A stretch of DNA of 64,000 bases from assembly GCA_903934875.1 (NCBI GenBank), contig CAIZPP010000277.1, positions 1-64,000 of the forward strand, read 5' to 3'. The DNA is from an uncultured Methylococcaceae bacterium. GTDB taxonomy: Bacteria > Pseudomonadota > Gammaproteobacteria > Methylococcales > Methylococcaceae. The position numbers and the translations under genes are program-made. Under the pieces are notes generated by a model, which saw only the letters and a list, made by a program, of their open reading frames with translations, did not search any database and had not been told where the DNA came from. This document shows, one piece after another, positions 51,270 through 59,734 of this stretch. The first letter of the stretch is position 1, and every line of letters begins with the position of its first letter.

Positions 51270-53799
51270 AGAATATTCCGTTGCCCCGAAAGGCTTGGCT
51301 GGAAAGCGGGTCAGCGCTGCCGCCATGGCCGTGGTGCTGCTGTTGCTGCCAGGATGCGAATATATAGGGTCTGCCATTATTAAAAAGGAAACGATTCCAG
51401 ATTCCTTGGTCATTCAAAGTAACAAACCCAAGGACGAAACTCCAACGGCCAATGTTCCCATTGAAAATCGCGGTGCGACCCAAGAAGAAATCTACCCAGC
51501 TACCGGCACACTGTTTGGATCGCCAGAAAAAACTGCTGAAAAATCCGTCAAAAATGCCCAGCCTCCTAAAGAGGGAAAGTACACGCTTAATTTCGATGAT
51601 GCGGAGCTCGGCGAAGTCGCCAAGGTTATTTTGGGTGATACCCTAAAGGTTAACTATGTGATCAGCCCGAAGGTGACGGGCAAAGTTAGCTTGCAAACGA
51701 CACGCGCATTGACCGAAGACGAGATGATTCCAACTTTGGAAATGCTGCTCAAAACCAATGGCGCAGTTCTAATCAAGGACCACTCGATTTATCGCATCGA
51801 ACCTGAGGCCAGCGGCACGGTCAATGCGACTTCAGTGCAGGTGGGCCATGACAGGCAGTCCATTCCCGCCGGTTTCCAACTTCGCGTGGTACCCTTGCGC
51901 TATGTGGGCGTTGCGGAAATGCAGAAGATAATTGAGCCCCTGATGCCTCCAAAATCCGTCATCCGCGTTGACGAATCAAGGAACATGTTACTGCTGGCCG
52001 CAACCGCCGATGAATTGGAAAGCGTATTGGAGACCATCAGTATCTTCGATGTCGATTTCATGCGGGGAATGTCAGTGGGCTTGTTTCCGCTGAAAAATGT
52101 CGATGCCTCCACGGTTGCCGAGGAACTGGACAAACTACTCACCGTCAGCGGCAAGGGCCCTTTGACGGGCATGTTCCGCCTAATGCCAATCGAACGCCTC
52201 CAATCCCTGTTGGTAGTGTCGCCGCAGCCGCGCTATCTTGATGAGGTGCGAAGCTGGATCGAACGGCTCGACCGCTACAACCCCACCAAGACCAACAATC
52301 TGCATGTTTACCGGGTGCAGAACGTGGATGCGCTGGAGCTGGCCAATACCATCAGCCAAATTTTCGGCCAAGGAAATAGGGGTTCACGCACACCAGGGGC
52401 CGCTTTGGCACCGGGTTTGACGGGTTCCACCCTCAGCGGCAGTGGCGGCGGGACAGCCTCCGGTTTTGGCGGTTCGTCTGGGTCGGGACAAGGAGGTTCT
52501 TCCTCTGGTTTGGGCGGTGGTTCGTCCTCGTCTGGCTTGGGCAGCGGTTCGTCCTCCTCCGGCTTCGGAGGTGGTTCTTCCTCGTCAGGCTTCGGTGGCT
52601 CGTCCTCGTCCGGTTTGGGCGGTTCGTCTTCGTCTGGATTTGGCGGATCATCCTCGTCCGGCCTCGGCGGAACTACCGGCAGCGGAACCTCGCAGTTCGG
52701 CTCCAGTGGTTCGATGGGGGGCGGCAGTTCGGGGTCATTTGGATCTGGTTCGGGTGGCTCGTCCGGGGGCGGGGGGGGCTTGGGGAGTTCGGGCGGCCAA
52801 AGAACCCGGAGTTCGCAGGTGGCCGATTTGGGCAATGGCATGAAAATTGTTGCCGATCCCAATAATAATGCGTTGATCATCATGGCCAAGCCCCAGGACT
52901 ATCGGGACATCGAGTCGGTTATCAAACAATTGGACATCATGCCCTTGCAAGTATTGATTGATGCCACCATCATTGAAGTGCAACTGAGTGGTGCATTGCA
53001 ATATGGGCTAAAGTGGTATTTCTCGCACAATATCAGTAACGATGTCGGCAGTGCCGGTTTTCTTGGTTCTACCCTAGGCGGGGCTCTGGCTGCCGGGGCT
53101 ACCGGTGGTTTTACCTATGTCATTCAAAATGCAGCTAAAAATATGCAAATTGAGTTGGATGCCTTGGCATCGTCCGGTAAGACCAAGGTCTTGTCCTCGC
53201 CCTCGTTGATGGTGCTGAACAACCAGCAGGCGAACATCAAGGTCGGTAACCAAGTGCCTATCCTGACCGGCCAGGCGCTGGTCGCCTCTGGATCGCCCAG
53301 TTTGCTAGGTACCCAGTCTATTCAATACAAAGATATCGGTGTCTTGTTGGATGTGCGCCCGCGCGTCAACGCAGGTGGCCTGGTTTCCATGGAGCTTGCC
53401 CAGTCCGTCGACGATGAAGTGGCAGCGGGGGCTGCCTCACCCAGTGGCATTCAATCGCCCACTTTCACCCAGCGGAAAATCCAAAGTATTGTGGCGGTGA
53501 GAAGTGGTGAAACCATCGTGCTGGGTGGCTTGATTAAAGAAAGCACGAGTACCAGTAAGTCGGGAATCCCCTTGTTGTCCGATCTTCCTTGGTTGGGGTC
53601 TTTGTTCGGCAGCACTCAACAATCAACCTCACGCGACGAATTGGTGGTGTTGTTAACCCCTAGGGTAGTGGAAAACTCCGCATCGTCACGGCAGATCACC
53701 AACGAATACCGCCGCAGGCTAAGCGGCCTGTACGAGCAAAAGCAGAATCCCTCTTCAGCCATCATGGAGCCGGGTAACGGTATGAATTCCCCCAAATAA
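51259..53799 (+). CDS. gspD: Type II secretion secretin GspD (lipoprotein form) with Gly/Ser array
   Basis: About 846 residues from ATG 51259, overlapping the previous gene by 11 nt. The signal ends in LLLLPGCEY, a lipobox with Cys33, so the secretin is probably acylated. N0-N2 domains cover ~100-380. From ~393 to ~515 there is a long low-complexity insertion of GGSSSSGFGG-like units inside N3, where other secretins have a short Gly/Ser loop. Then the secretin core (VLIDATIIEVQLSGALQYGL, VLSSPSLMVLNNQQANIKVG, VGNQVPILTG, LVVLLTPRVVEN). Outer-membrane channel of the system; last gene of the operon. Confidence 0.95.
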   Translation: MRNEEYSVAPKGLAGKRVSAAAMAVVLLLLPGCEYIGSAIIKKETIPDSLVIQSNKPKDETPTANVPIENRGATQEEIYPATGTLFGSPEKTAEKSVKNAQPPKEGKYTLNFDDAELGEVAKVILGDTLKVNYVISPKVTGKVSLQTTRALTEDEMIPTLEMLLKTNGAVLIKDHSIYRIEPEASGTVNATSVQVGHDRQSIPAGFQLRVVPLRYVGVAEMQKIIEPLMPPKSVIRVDESRNMLLLAATADELESVLETISIFDVDFMRGMSVGLFPLKNVDASTVAEELDKLLTVSGKGPLTGMFRLMPIERLQSLLVVSPQPRYLDEVRSWIERLDRYNPTKTNNLHVYRVQNVDALELANTISQIFGQGNRGSRTPGAALAPGLTGSTLSGSGGGTASGFGGSSGSGQGGSSSGLGGGSSSSGLGSGSSSSGFGGGSSSSGFGGSSSSGLGGSSSSGFGGSSSSGLGGTTGSGTSQFGSSGSMGGGSSGSFGSGSGGSSGGGGGLGSSGGQRTRSSQVADLGNGMKIVADPNNNALIIMAKPQDYRDIESVIKQLDIMPLQVLIDATIIEVQLSGALQYGLKWYFSHNISNDVGSAGFLGSTLGGALAAGATGGFTYVIQNAAKNMQIELDALASSGKTKVLSSPSLMVLNNQQANIKVGNQVPILTGQALVASGSPSLLGTQSIQYKDIGVLLDVRPRVNAGGLVSMELAQSVDDEVAAGAASPSGIQSPTFTQRKIQSIVAVRSGETIVLGGLIKESTSTSKSGIPLLSDLPWLGSLFGSTQQSTSRDELVVLLTPRVVENSASSRQITNEYRRRLSGLYEQKQNPSSAIMEPGNGMNSPK

Positions 53800-53822
53800 C
53801 CCACACAGCGAGTCAAAAAACC

Positions 53823-53993
53823 ATGTTTAACAATTTCGCCCTGGCCTTGGTCTCGACGGTAGGGATTGTTTTTTTTGATGACGATCCCGCCAGCGTTTCA
53901 ATCCAAGAATGGATACTGTATGCGGTGTTGATCTATGCCGCCGTCGGGTTTGTGCGGAAGTTTATCGAATTGGCAGAGCAGGAGAAGCGTTAA
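53823..53993 (+). CDS. Small membrane protein (56 aa), unknown
   Basis: ATG 53823 to TAA 53993. Two hydrophobic stretches (NFALALVSTVGIVFF and WILYAVLIYAAVGFV) separated by an acidic turn DDDPAS, then a charged amphipathic end (RKFIELAEQEKR). It begins 24 bp after gspD with no other gene between, so it may be cotranscribed. No family recognised. No strong ribosome-binding site is seen. Confidence 0.5.
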   Translation: MFNNFALALVSTVGIVFFDDDPASVSIQEWILYAVLIYAAVGFVRKFIELAEQEKR

Positions 53994-54171
53994 AATATGG
54001 GGGAAGGAGTCCCATAACGCCGGTCGGCAGCAAAGGCAAACTTGCCTGTCCGCCTGAGGACTGCGGCCAAAATGGTGTTATTATAGGCTATCGGCGTCAG
54101 CCGCCTGAATCGGGCGGATGTCCGTCTCAGCAATTACCGTTCTCAAGTTCAAAAACTAACTAAAAATCAAG

Positions 54172-54774
54172 ATGGCCGCATACCCACGCAAAGAGTTGGA
54201 GGAAATGGTAGACCTCTGGCTTTCCGCCAACAAAAAGGCGGAACAAGAAGGCGATTGGATCAGCAATTTGAGCGCACTGTACACAGAAGATGCCGAATAC
54301 AGTTGGAATATGGGCCCCAACCGGGAGTTCATCGCCAGCAACAGGCAACAGATTGAGGAGTGGGCACTGGGGGCGCACATGGAGGGCTTCGAAAAATGGC
54401 GCTATCCTTATGAAAAAATCCTGATCGACGAGCAACTCGGCGAGGTTATCGGGATTTGGCGCCAAGTTGCCCCGGTGAAGCGCGAAGACGGTAGCGAGTA
54501 TGAAGTGGCCGGTCTCGGTGGTTCGTGGTTCCGCTATGGCGGCGACTTCAAATGGTGCTGGCAGCGTGATTTCTTTGACCTTGACAATGCGAAGTCCATG
54601 TTCATGGAGTTGGCCGCCGATGGCAAGTTGGATGCTTCCGTTAAGCAACGGCTCAGCAAATTGGCAAAAGGGCAACAACTCCCCGGGGTTTATCCGCTAC
54701 ACACAGAACCCGCGTTCGCTAAAAAATGTTGGGGCTTGCTGGTGATGATACGTATTGTGCTATTCGGGAAATAG
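54172..54774 (+). CDS. SnoaL/NTF2-like protein next to the sterol genes
   Basis: 200 residues. A cone-shaped NTF2/SnoaL-like fold is suggested by the long N-terminal helices (ELEEMVDLWLSANKKAEQEGDW), LYTEDAEYSWNMGPNREF and IGIWRQVAPVKREDG ... GGSWFRYGGDFKWCWQRDFFD. The family includes isomerases, hydratases and non-enzymatic binders of steroids and polyketides. It lies ~300 bp upstream of the oxidosqualene cyclase; a role in sterol handling is a guess from position. The C-terminal ~20 residues (FAKKCWGLLVMIRIVLFGK) look unlike the family and may reflect a late frameshift. Confidence 0.7.
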   Translation: MAAYPRKELEEMVDLWLSANKKAEQEGDWISNLSALYTEDAEYSWNMGPNREFIASNRQQIEEWALGAHMEGFEKWRYPYEKILIDEQLGEVIGIWRQVAPVKREDGSEYEVAGLGGSWFRYGGDFKWCWQRDFFDLDNAKSMFMELAADGKLDASVKQRLSKLAKGQQLPGVYPLHTEPAFAKKCWGLLVMIRIVLFGK

Positions 54775-55070
54775 TCAAAGAAGTACACATTAACAGATAC
54801 ATGCCAGCAATAGGCTGGACTTTAAGCAGTTTTTCCCGTAGACTTTCAGTAGGTTTTTATGTTTACGCATCAGTATTAGTTTTTCAAACTGCCTACTGTT
54901 CGCCTTGATTGAACGGAGCCAAACTGTTGCCAAAACACTACAAGAGAATTCGTTTCATGAGTTTGGTCGCTCTTGGAGCTTGGTTTCCATTTGCGCCAGT
55001 CCCGATCAACATCTGACACAAAGCACAACTTGAGCCAAAATTCCACACAACATCTCTTGGATGCCTAGGG
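54775..55070. promoter_or_regulatory. Upstream region of the sterol cyclase gene
   Basis: Just under 300 bp without a convincing gene; only short ORFs occur. It presumably carries the promoter of the cyclase operon, but no box can be named with confidence. The stretch just before ATG 55071 (CTAGGG) is a poor, closely spaced ribosome-binding site. Confidence 0.35.
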
Positions 55071-57062
55071 ATGACAGAATCCATTGTCGCTTACGACAAC
55101 GTAACGGAGTCCTGCCTCCGCGCCTTCCGTCGGCTGCTTGATTTGCAGAAGGCTGATGGCGATTGGGAAGGGGAGATGGTTTGGTGTTCCATGATTCTAG
55201 CCCAAGCGATTATTGTGCGGACGGCTTTGGGCCTGCCCTATGGCGAAATGGAAAAGCGGCAGATTGTCAAACATTTCAATTGTACGCAATTTGCTGACGG
55301 TTCCTGGGGAATGCATCCCGAATCCCCCGGTTATGTCTTTTTTACTACACTGGCTTATATAGCCCTAAGGCTGCTGGGCACACCGGCTGATGCCGCGATG
55401 CTCGTCAAGGCCCGCACATGGTTAAACGCACAACCGGACGGGGTCAAGGGCATACCCACTTGGGGCAAGTTCTGGCTGGCCATGCTGGGTCTGTACGCCT
55501 ATGAAGGAATCAATTCCATTCCTCCGGAGATTTTTCTGCTGCCCAAGGGGCTGCCGTTTCATCCGCGCCGATATTACTGCCATACCCGTCAAATTTACTT
55601 AGGCATAGCCTTCCTTTACGGGAAGCGCTTTGTCGCTAAATTGCCCGGCTCGTTACGCGACGAATTGCGCCGGGAAATCTACACAGAACCTTACGATTCG
55701 ATTGATTTTAAGCGCTTCCGGCACACTGTCTCGGCCAGCGATGTTTTCGTGCCGATTAGTCCTGTGTTGCGGCTGGTCTACAATTGCCTAGCTGTTTACG
55801 AGCGCCTGCACAGTTCCGCGCTACGCCATAAAGGGCTTGCGCTATGCTTGGAAAAAATTGTTTACGAACAGCGCACGACAAACTACCAAGGCATATCCCC
55901 GGTCAGTGGCCTACTTAACTGCCTGGCTATTTTTGCAGAGAACCCCGAACACCCCGATCTGGCACCCAGCATCGCTGGCATGGAGGCTTGGCGTTGGGAA
56001 GACGAAGCCGAGGGAATTCGCTATGTCGGTGCACGCTCCAACTCTTGGGACACTGCTTTCGTCGTCCAAGCTTTGCTGGAGGCACCCAACATCGCTGAAG
56101 GTACGCAAGAGGCTCTAGGCAAGGCTAACCGGTTTCTCGACAGCGCCCAATTGACCGAAGAACTGCCTGATTTCAAGTCTGCGTGGAGAGACCCGGCTTT
56201 GGGCGGCTGGTGTTTTTCTGACGGCCGGCATCGCTGGCCGGTGAGTGATTGCACAGCGGAAGCCTTGAGCGCTCTGCTTGATTTGTATCATTGCCCAACG
56301 ATCAAGGTCAATTCTCCCCTAACAGACGAGCGTTTGACGCAAGCCGTGGAATTTATTCTTTCCCGGCAAAACAAGGATGGCGGTTTTGGCACATACGAGC
56401 GCCGACGTGCGGGCAAACTGCTGGAGATGGTCAATCCATCCGAGATGTTCGGCCAATGCATGACCGAACTCTCCTACATCGAATGCACCGCTTCGGCACT
56501 TGCGGCACTGAGCCATTTCCAAAAAAATCACCCCCAGGTTGCAAGCGGAAACATCGACCGGGCCTGTTCCAAAGCGTTGGCTTTGCTGCGCAAAAGCCAA
56601 CTGGCGGACGGTTCCTACCAAGGGTTTTGGGGCATCAATTACACTTACGCCATTTTCCACATAGCCAAGGCGTTCAAAATGGCCGGAGTGCCGGATTCGG
56701 ACCCCGCCCTCCAGTCCGCCGCCCGCTGGCTTATTGGCAAGCAGCGCCAGGACGGCGGCTGGGGCGAACATTATTCAAGTTGCCTCAAAGGTTGTTATGT
56801 CGAACATGGGCAAAGCCAAGTGGTGATGACAAGCTGGGCCTTGCTGGCCTTGCTGGATATTTTGCCCGCCGATAATCCGGCAATAAAGCGCGGATTTGAT
56901 TGGTTGATGGCACAACAGCTTGACAACGGCGATTGGCCTAAGCAGGCCGTCAATGGGGTTTTCTTCGGTGCCGCGATGCTGGATTACCGCCTTTATCATA
57001 TCTATTTTCCGGCATGGGCATTGGCGCGTTATCTGAACAGGACGACAGGCAGGGCGGGCTAA
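55071..57062 (+). CDS. osc: Oxidosqualene cyclase (lanosterol-synthase type)
   Basis: 663 residues. Repeated QW motifs (QKADGDWEGE, QFADGSWG, QNKDGGFGTYE, QLADGSYQGFWG, QRQDGGWGE) define the triterpene cyclase family. The catalytic motif is WPVSDCTAEAL with Asp393, the VSDCTAE form of oxidosqualene cyclases, not the DxDD of squalene-hopene cyclases. It should turn 2,3-oxidosqualene into a tetracyclic sterol precursor at the membrane. The squalene monooxygenase 157 bp downstream supplies the substrate, as in sterol-making methanotrophs. A squalene-hopene cyclase is not in this window. Confidence 0.92.
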   Translation: MTESIVAYDNVTESCLRAFRRLLDLQKADGDWEGEMVWCSMILAQAIIVRTALGLPYGEMEKRQIVKHFNCTQFADGSWGMHPESPGYVFFTTLAYIALRLLGTPADAAMLVKARTWLNAQPDGVKGIPTWGKFWLAMLGLYAYEGINSIPPEIFLLPKGLPFHPRRYYCHTRQIYLGIAFLYGKRFVAKLPGSLRDELRREIYTEPYDSIDFKRFRHTVSASDVFVPISPVLRLVYNCLAVYERLHSSALRHKGLALCLEKIVYEQRTTNYQGISPVSGLLNCLAIFAENPEHPDLAPSIAGMEAWRWEDEAEGIRYVGARSNSWDTAFVVQALLEAPNIAEGTQEALGKANRFLDSAQLTEELPDFKSAWRDPALGGWCFSDGRHRWPVSDCTAEALSALLDLYHCPTIKVNSPLTDERLTQAVEFILSRQNKDGGFGTYERRRAGKLLEMVNPSEMFGQCMTELSYIECTASALAALSHFQKNHPQVASGNIDRACSKALALLRKSQLADGSYQGFWGINYTYAIFHIAKAFKMAGVPDSDPALQSAARWLIGKQRQDGGWGEHYSSCLKGCYVEHGQSQVVMTSWALLALLDILPADNPAIKRGFDWLMAQQLDNGDWPKQAVNGVFFGAAMLDYRLYHIYFPAWALARYLNRTTGRAG

Positions 57063-57219
57063 TGCGAAACCACAGGCTGGCTAGGGTTTAAAAACCGAGT
57101 CGGTCTCGGTTCCTTCATGGCGTTTGTTTTTTGTTGGAGATTTTTTTAATTTCTGTGTTTGTCAAATCATCGGGCTGTAGTCGGTACTTGCTGCCTACCC
57201 CAACTTTTGGAATTGGGTT

Positions 57220-58578
57220 ATGAAAAACGATACGATTGATCGGGAAGTTGTGGATGTGTTGATTGCCGGTGGCAGCATAGCAGGCGTTGCCGCCGCCGCA
57301 GCGCTGTCAAAGTTGGGCTTGAGCATTCTGATTGTCGAACCCGGTCCCTCACCTGGCAGGCGTCTGGCTGGGGAACTCATCCATCCGCCCGGCATTGAGG
57401 GGCTTTACGAACTGGGTCTGCTGGACGAAAACGTGCCGCTGGGTTCTGCGGTCAATGGATTTGCAATCTTTCCCGCAAACTTAGGCGATGCAAGCGATTG
57501 CATGATTCTGCCCTATGGCAAGTCGGAAGGGAAAATCCGTTGCGGCATGGCGATTGAGCATACTTTGTTGAAAGAGCATCTGCTTGCGAGGGTACAGCAA
57601 TTTCCTGGTGTCAGTACCAGAATCGGCTCGCGAGTCACCGCGATGGAGGGCGACGGCCCATACACAGCAGTGGTGAGTTCGGCTGACGGCGATGAGCGGA
57701 TTGAGGCGCGGTTAATACTCGGTGCCGACGGACCCATGTCGCAGATGCGCAAATTGGTGGGTATTTCCCATGTGACGCAACGCTATTCAGGCATGATGGG
57801 CGCTGACGTGGCAGACACTTTCCTGCCCCATGCCAGTTATGGCAATATTTTCCTGAACCCGGTGGGCGTGGCCTATGCCTATGCGGTCGGCAACGGGCGC
57901 GCGCGAATCATGTTTGAGGTTCTCAGGGACGCAGACCCGAAAGAGTCGGTCAAAACCCATCTGAGTTTCTTCCCCGACTCGCTTCGGGAGGCCGTCGAAC
58001 AGAATATGGCGGAAAACAAACCCTTGGCGGCGGCTAACTATTGCATCATTCCAGAATCCAGCGTCAAAAGCAATTTCGCCCTAGTGGGGGATGCCCGAGG
58101 CTGTTGCCATCCTTTGACAGCATCGGGAATTACTGCCGCCGTCAAGGATGCTTTAATTCTGCGTGATTCGCTGCTGGAAACGAAACGCGACAACGAATTC
58201 GACTTTGCCGCCGCCTTGAAGCGCTTTTCGCGTATTTGCGGACGCTTGCAATTGACACGCAGGACGCTGGCGGAGGAACTGCGCGAGGCTTTCCTGGCCC
58301 AGACACCGTCAGACATGTTGCTCAACCAGTGCATCTTTTCCTACTGGAGAAACAGCGCGAACGGTCGGATGCGCTCTATGGAATTACTTTCCATGCTGGA
58401 TAGCAGCATTTTCTCACTCGCCGTCCAATATGCCTTGGTCGCTTCGCATGTGTTCCGGCTGTTGCCCCTCTGGTACAAGGAAAAGAAGCTGTCTTCCTGG
58501 TTCATGGGAGTCTTCAAACTATTCTCCAAAAGTTTGGAGTTCCAGCACACTGCGTTTAGCCAATGGCTTAAGGCTTAA
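57220..58578 (+). CDS. sqmo: Squalene monooxygenase (epoxidase)
   Basis: 452 residues. FAD-binding GGSIAG loop (17-22) followed by ILIVEPGP, the second FAD motif LILGADGPMSQMRKLVG and the third GDARGCCHPLTASGITAAVKDALILRD (from ~290), as in eukaryotic squalene epoxidases. The C-terminal ~100 residues are hydrophobic (SIFSLAVQYALVASHVFRLLPLW) and likely membrane-associated. It makes 2,3-oxidosqualene for the upstream cyclase. It lies in the same direction and is probably in the same operon. Weak ribosome-binding site. Confidence 0.9.
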   Translation: MKNDTIDREVVDVLIAGGSIAGVAAAAALSKLGLSILIVEPGPSPGRRLAGELIHPPGIEGLYELGLLDENVPLGSAVNGFAIFPANLGDASDCMILPYGKSEGKIRCGMAIEHTLLKEHLLARVQQFPGVSTRIGSRVTAMEGDGPYTAVVSSADGDERIEARLILGADGPMSQMRKLVGISHVTQRYSGMMGADVADTFLPHASYGNIFLNPVGVAYAYAVGNGRARIMFEVLRDADPKESVKTHLSFFPDSLREAVEQNMAENKPLAAANYCIIPESSVKSNFALVGDARGCCHPLTASGITAAVKDALILRDSLLETKRDNEFDFAAALKRFSRICGRLQLTRRTLAEELREAFLAQTPSDMLLNQCIFSYWRNSANGRMRSMELLSMLDSSIFSLAVQYALVASHVFRLLPLWYKEKKLSSWFMGVFKLFSKSLEFQHTAFSQWLKA

Positions 58579-58597
58579 GTAAAGGCTCATTGCACTA

Positions 58598-58621
58598 GTT
58601 CCCAAGCTTTAGCTTGGGAAC
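58598..58621. terminator. Perfect hairpin after squalene monooxygenase
   Basis: GTTCCCAAGCT and AGCTTGGGAAC separated by two T residues make an 11-bp perfect stem 20 bp after the stop codon. There is no long T-run, so it may be a REP-type stem or a Rho-assisted boundary. A second copy-like GCAAGCTCCAGCTTG follows at about 58630-58646. Confidence 0.5.
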
Positions 58622-58734
58622 CTTTGCCCTGCAAGCTCCAGCTTGATTTAAGGCGATTTGCAATAATGAATCTACCAAAAGGATCGTCCACTAAAAACAC
58701 GAAAAGCACGAACGAATTTTAAGTAAAAGGAGCA

Positions 58735-58794
58735 TTAGAGTATATTGTTAAAGTCCTGACGACTTAATATGCTGATTATTTCTACAGTACCATC
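58735..58794 (-). pseudogene. C-terminal remnant of a ParE-family toxin
   Basis: Directly after the antitoxin, the minus strand reads DGTVEIISILSRQDFNNIL and a stop, the typical final strand and tail of ParE/RelE toxins. The N-terminal ~75 residues are gone and the remnant has no start. The deletion joins the antitoxin stop to the toxin's last codons. Confidence 0.7.
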
Positions 58795-59030
58795 TACCAC
58801 AACTCTTCTTTAAATTCCGATTTAATATCCTCTGAGGTCTGGGTTATAAATCCGCTATTTTCTGATTTCATCAATCTAGCACGAATCATTTCTATTTCAT
58901 TTTGACGTTCCCTCGCTCTACGTATTAAGTCATTCACTATTTCGCTTTTACTGCTGTATTCCTCACTTTCAATCAACGAATTTAACCAATTATCGTTTGG
59001 TGCAGTAAAAGAAATACTTTGTCTTGTCAT
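58794..59030 (-). CDS. ParD-family antitoxin (ribbon-helix-helix)
   Basis: 78 residues: MTRQSISFTAPNDNWLNSLIESEEYSSKSEIVNDLIRRARERQNEIE is the RHH DNA-binding part of ParD-type antitoxins, followed by a shorter toxin-binding tail. AATAGGGGAT upstream supplies a GGGG-type ribosome-binding site. Its toxin is deleted, so it is an orphan that may persist as a repressor or as protection against related ParE toxins. Confidence 0.82.
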   Translation of the reverse strand: MTRQSISFTAPNDNWLNSLIESEEYSSKSEIVNDLIRRARERQNEIEMIRARLMKSENSGFITQTSEDIKSEFKEELW

Positions 59031-59573
59031 TGCTATCCCCTATTAATGTGGTGCGTTAATGATTCATATCTACACCAAGGCACATCCTATGTCAAGAGAC
59101 GAATCACAAGCGGCGGCAAGCTTGTGCCGACTTGCCATTTTCCGTCCGGTTGCTACTCGAACCCATACACAAGTGTGCGGATGCTTTTGCAACCCGGAGG
59201 GTTGTCAGCTCACGCCGGTGGTTGAGCGGCCACCACCGGATAATGCGAATATATATCCTCGACCCTGGAGAGGTCGCAGTCACGAAGGTCAGGCAACATC
59301 TTCACCGTTGCCCGACAATCCAAGCGTCGGGCGCAACGCAAATAGACGCGCCCGACCTTGGCTAATTTACACTGTGGGATATTCGTAAAATCCAAGACAT
59401 CAGGAGTTCTGAACTTCCTGCCAGCAAAAAAAGTTAAGAAATATATGGTCACCTACTTATTGACGTATTTTATTATCTCTTGTACACTCGTAAAATAATT
59501 TTTGACAACAGCTTGATGTCCCGTAAGCTCATCAAGTTGCCCCCACGGTTTTCTAAGCTGATGCAAAGGAAAC
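59031..59573. other. Gene-free, hairpin-rich stretch
   Basis: Short ORFs on both strands lack codon bias or family motifs. Between 59190 and 59358 there are at least five stems: CAACCC/GGGTTG (59190-59204), CCGGTGGT/ACCACCGG (59215-59239), CGACC/GGTCG (~59263-59279), GTCAGGCAAC/GTTGCCCGAC, and GTCGGGCGC/GCGCCCGAC; AAGGTC/GACCTT could close the last two. It could be a structured RNA or the 3' end of a decayed insertion element. Nothing identifies it. Confidence 0.4.
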
Positions 59574-59657
59574 CATTACAAAGCCAAACCCGTGGAAACA
59601 CGGCGACGGAAAGCCATAGGTCCGAACACCTGAGTTGGGTTGGATAGCTAGGTTGCA
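59574..59657 (+). ncRNA. c-di-GMP-I (GEMM) riboswitch
   Basis: The stretch has the GEMM landmarks in order: CCAAACC, a stem CCGTG/CACGG closed by a GAAA tetraloop, the conserved CGACGGAAAGCC, a receptor-like arm AGGTCCGAACACC ... GGTTGG and the 3' element GATAGCTAGGTTGC. A terminator hairpin starts 9 bases later and the PEP-CTERM-like gene follows, so ligand binding probably controls read-through. GEMM aptamers bind c-di-GMP (some bind cAMP-GMP). The core has G instead of C in the usual ACGCAAAG. Confidence 0.8.
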
Positions 59658-59665
59658 ATAATATT

Positions 59666-59696
59666 AAACTGCCCTGCGTACTTGGGCAGTTTTTTT
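59666..59696 (+). terminator. Intrinsic terminator between riboswitch and gene
   Basis: AACTGCCC and GGGCAGTT pair around a nine-base loop and run into seven or more T residues. Placed 39 bp before the start codon and just after the aptamer, it is the likely expression platform. Confidence 0.85.
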
Positions 59697-59734
59697 AGTG
59701 TCTAACTTAACAAACCACTTTGGAGTTTACGGCG

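Noticed and set aside
52430-52800. Regular short repeats that could suggest a CRISPR-like or minisatellite array
   Set aside because: The repeats are in-frame Gly/Ser codons of gspD with no unique spacers of constant length; no CRISPR array is present.
52308-52889. Long minus-strand ORF rich in Pro, Glu and Asp
   Set aside because: It is the antisense shadow of the Gly/Ser repeat array in gspD; codon use follows the plus-strand gene.
55071-57062. Squalene-hopene cyclase
   Set aside because: QW motifs alone fit, but the catalytic motif is VSDCTAE rather than DxDD, and squalene monooxygenase is adjacent, so oxidosqualene cyclase is the better call.
59059-59388. 109-residue plus-strand ORF and an 80-residue minus-strand ORF at 59210-59452
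   Set aside because: No start signal, no family resemblance and overlap with a run of hairpins; more likely non-coding.
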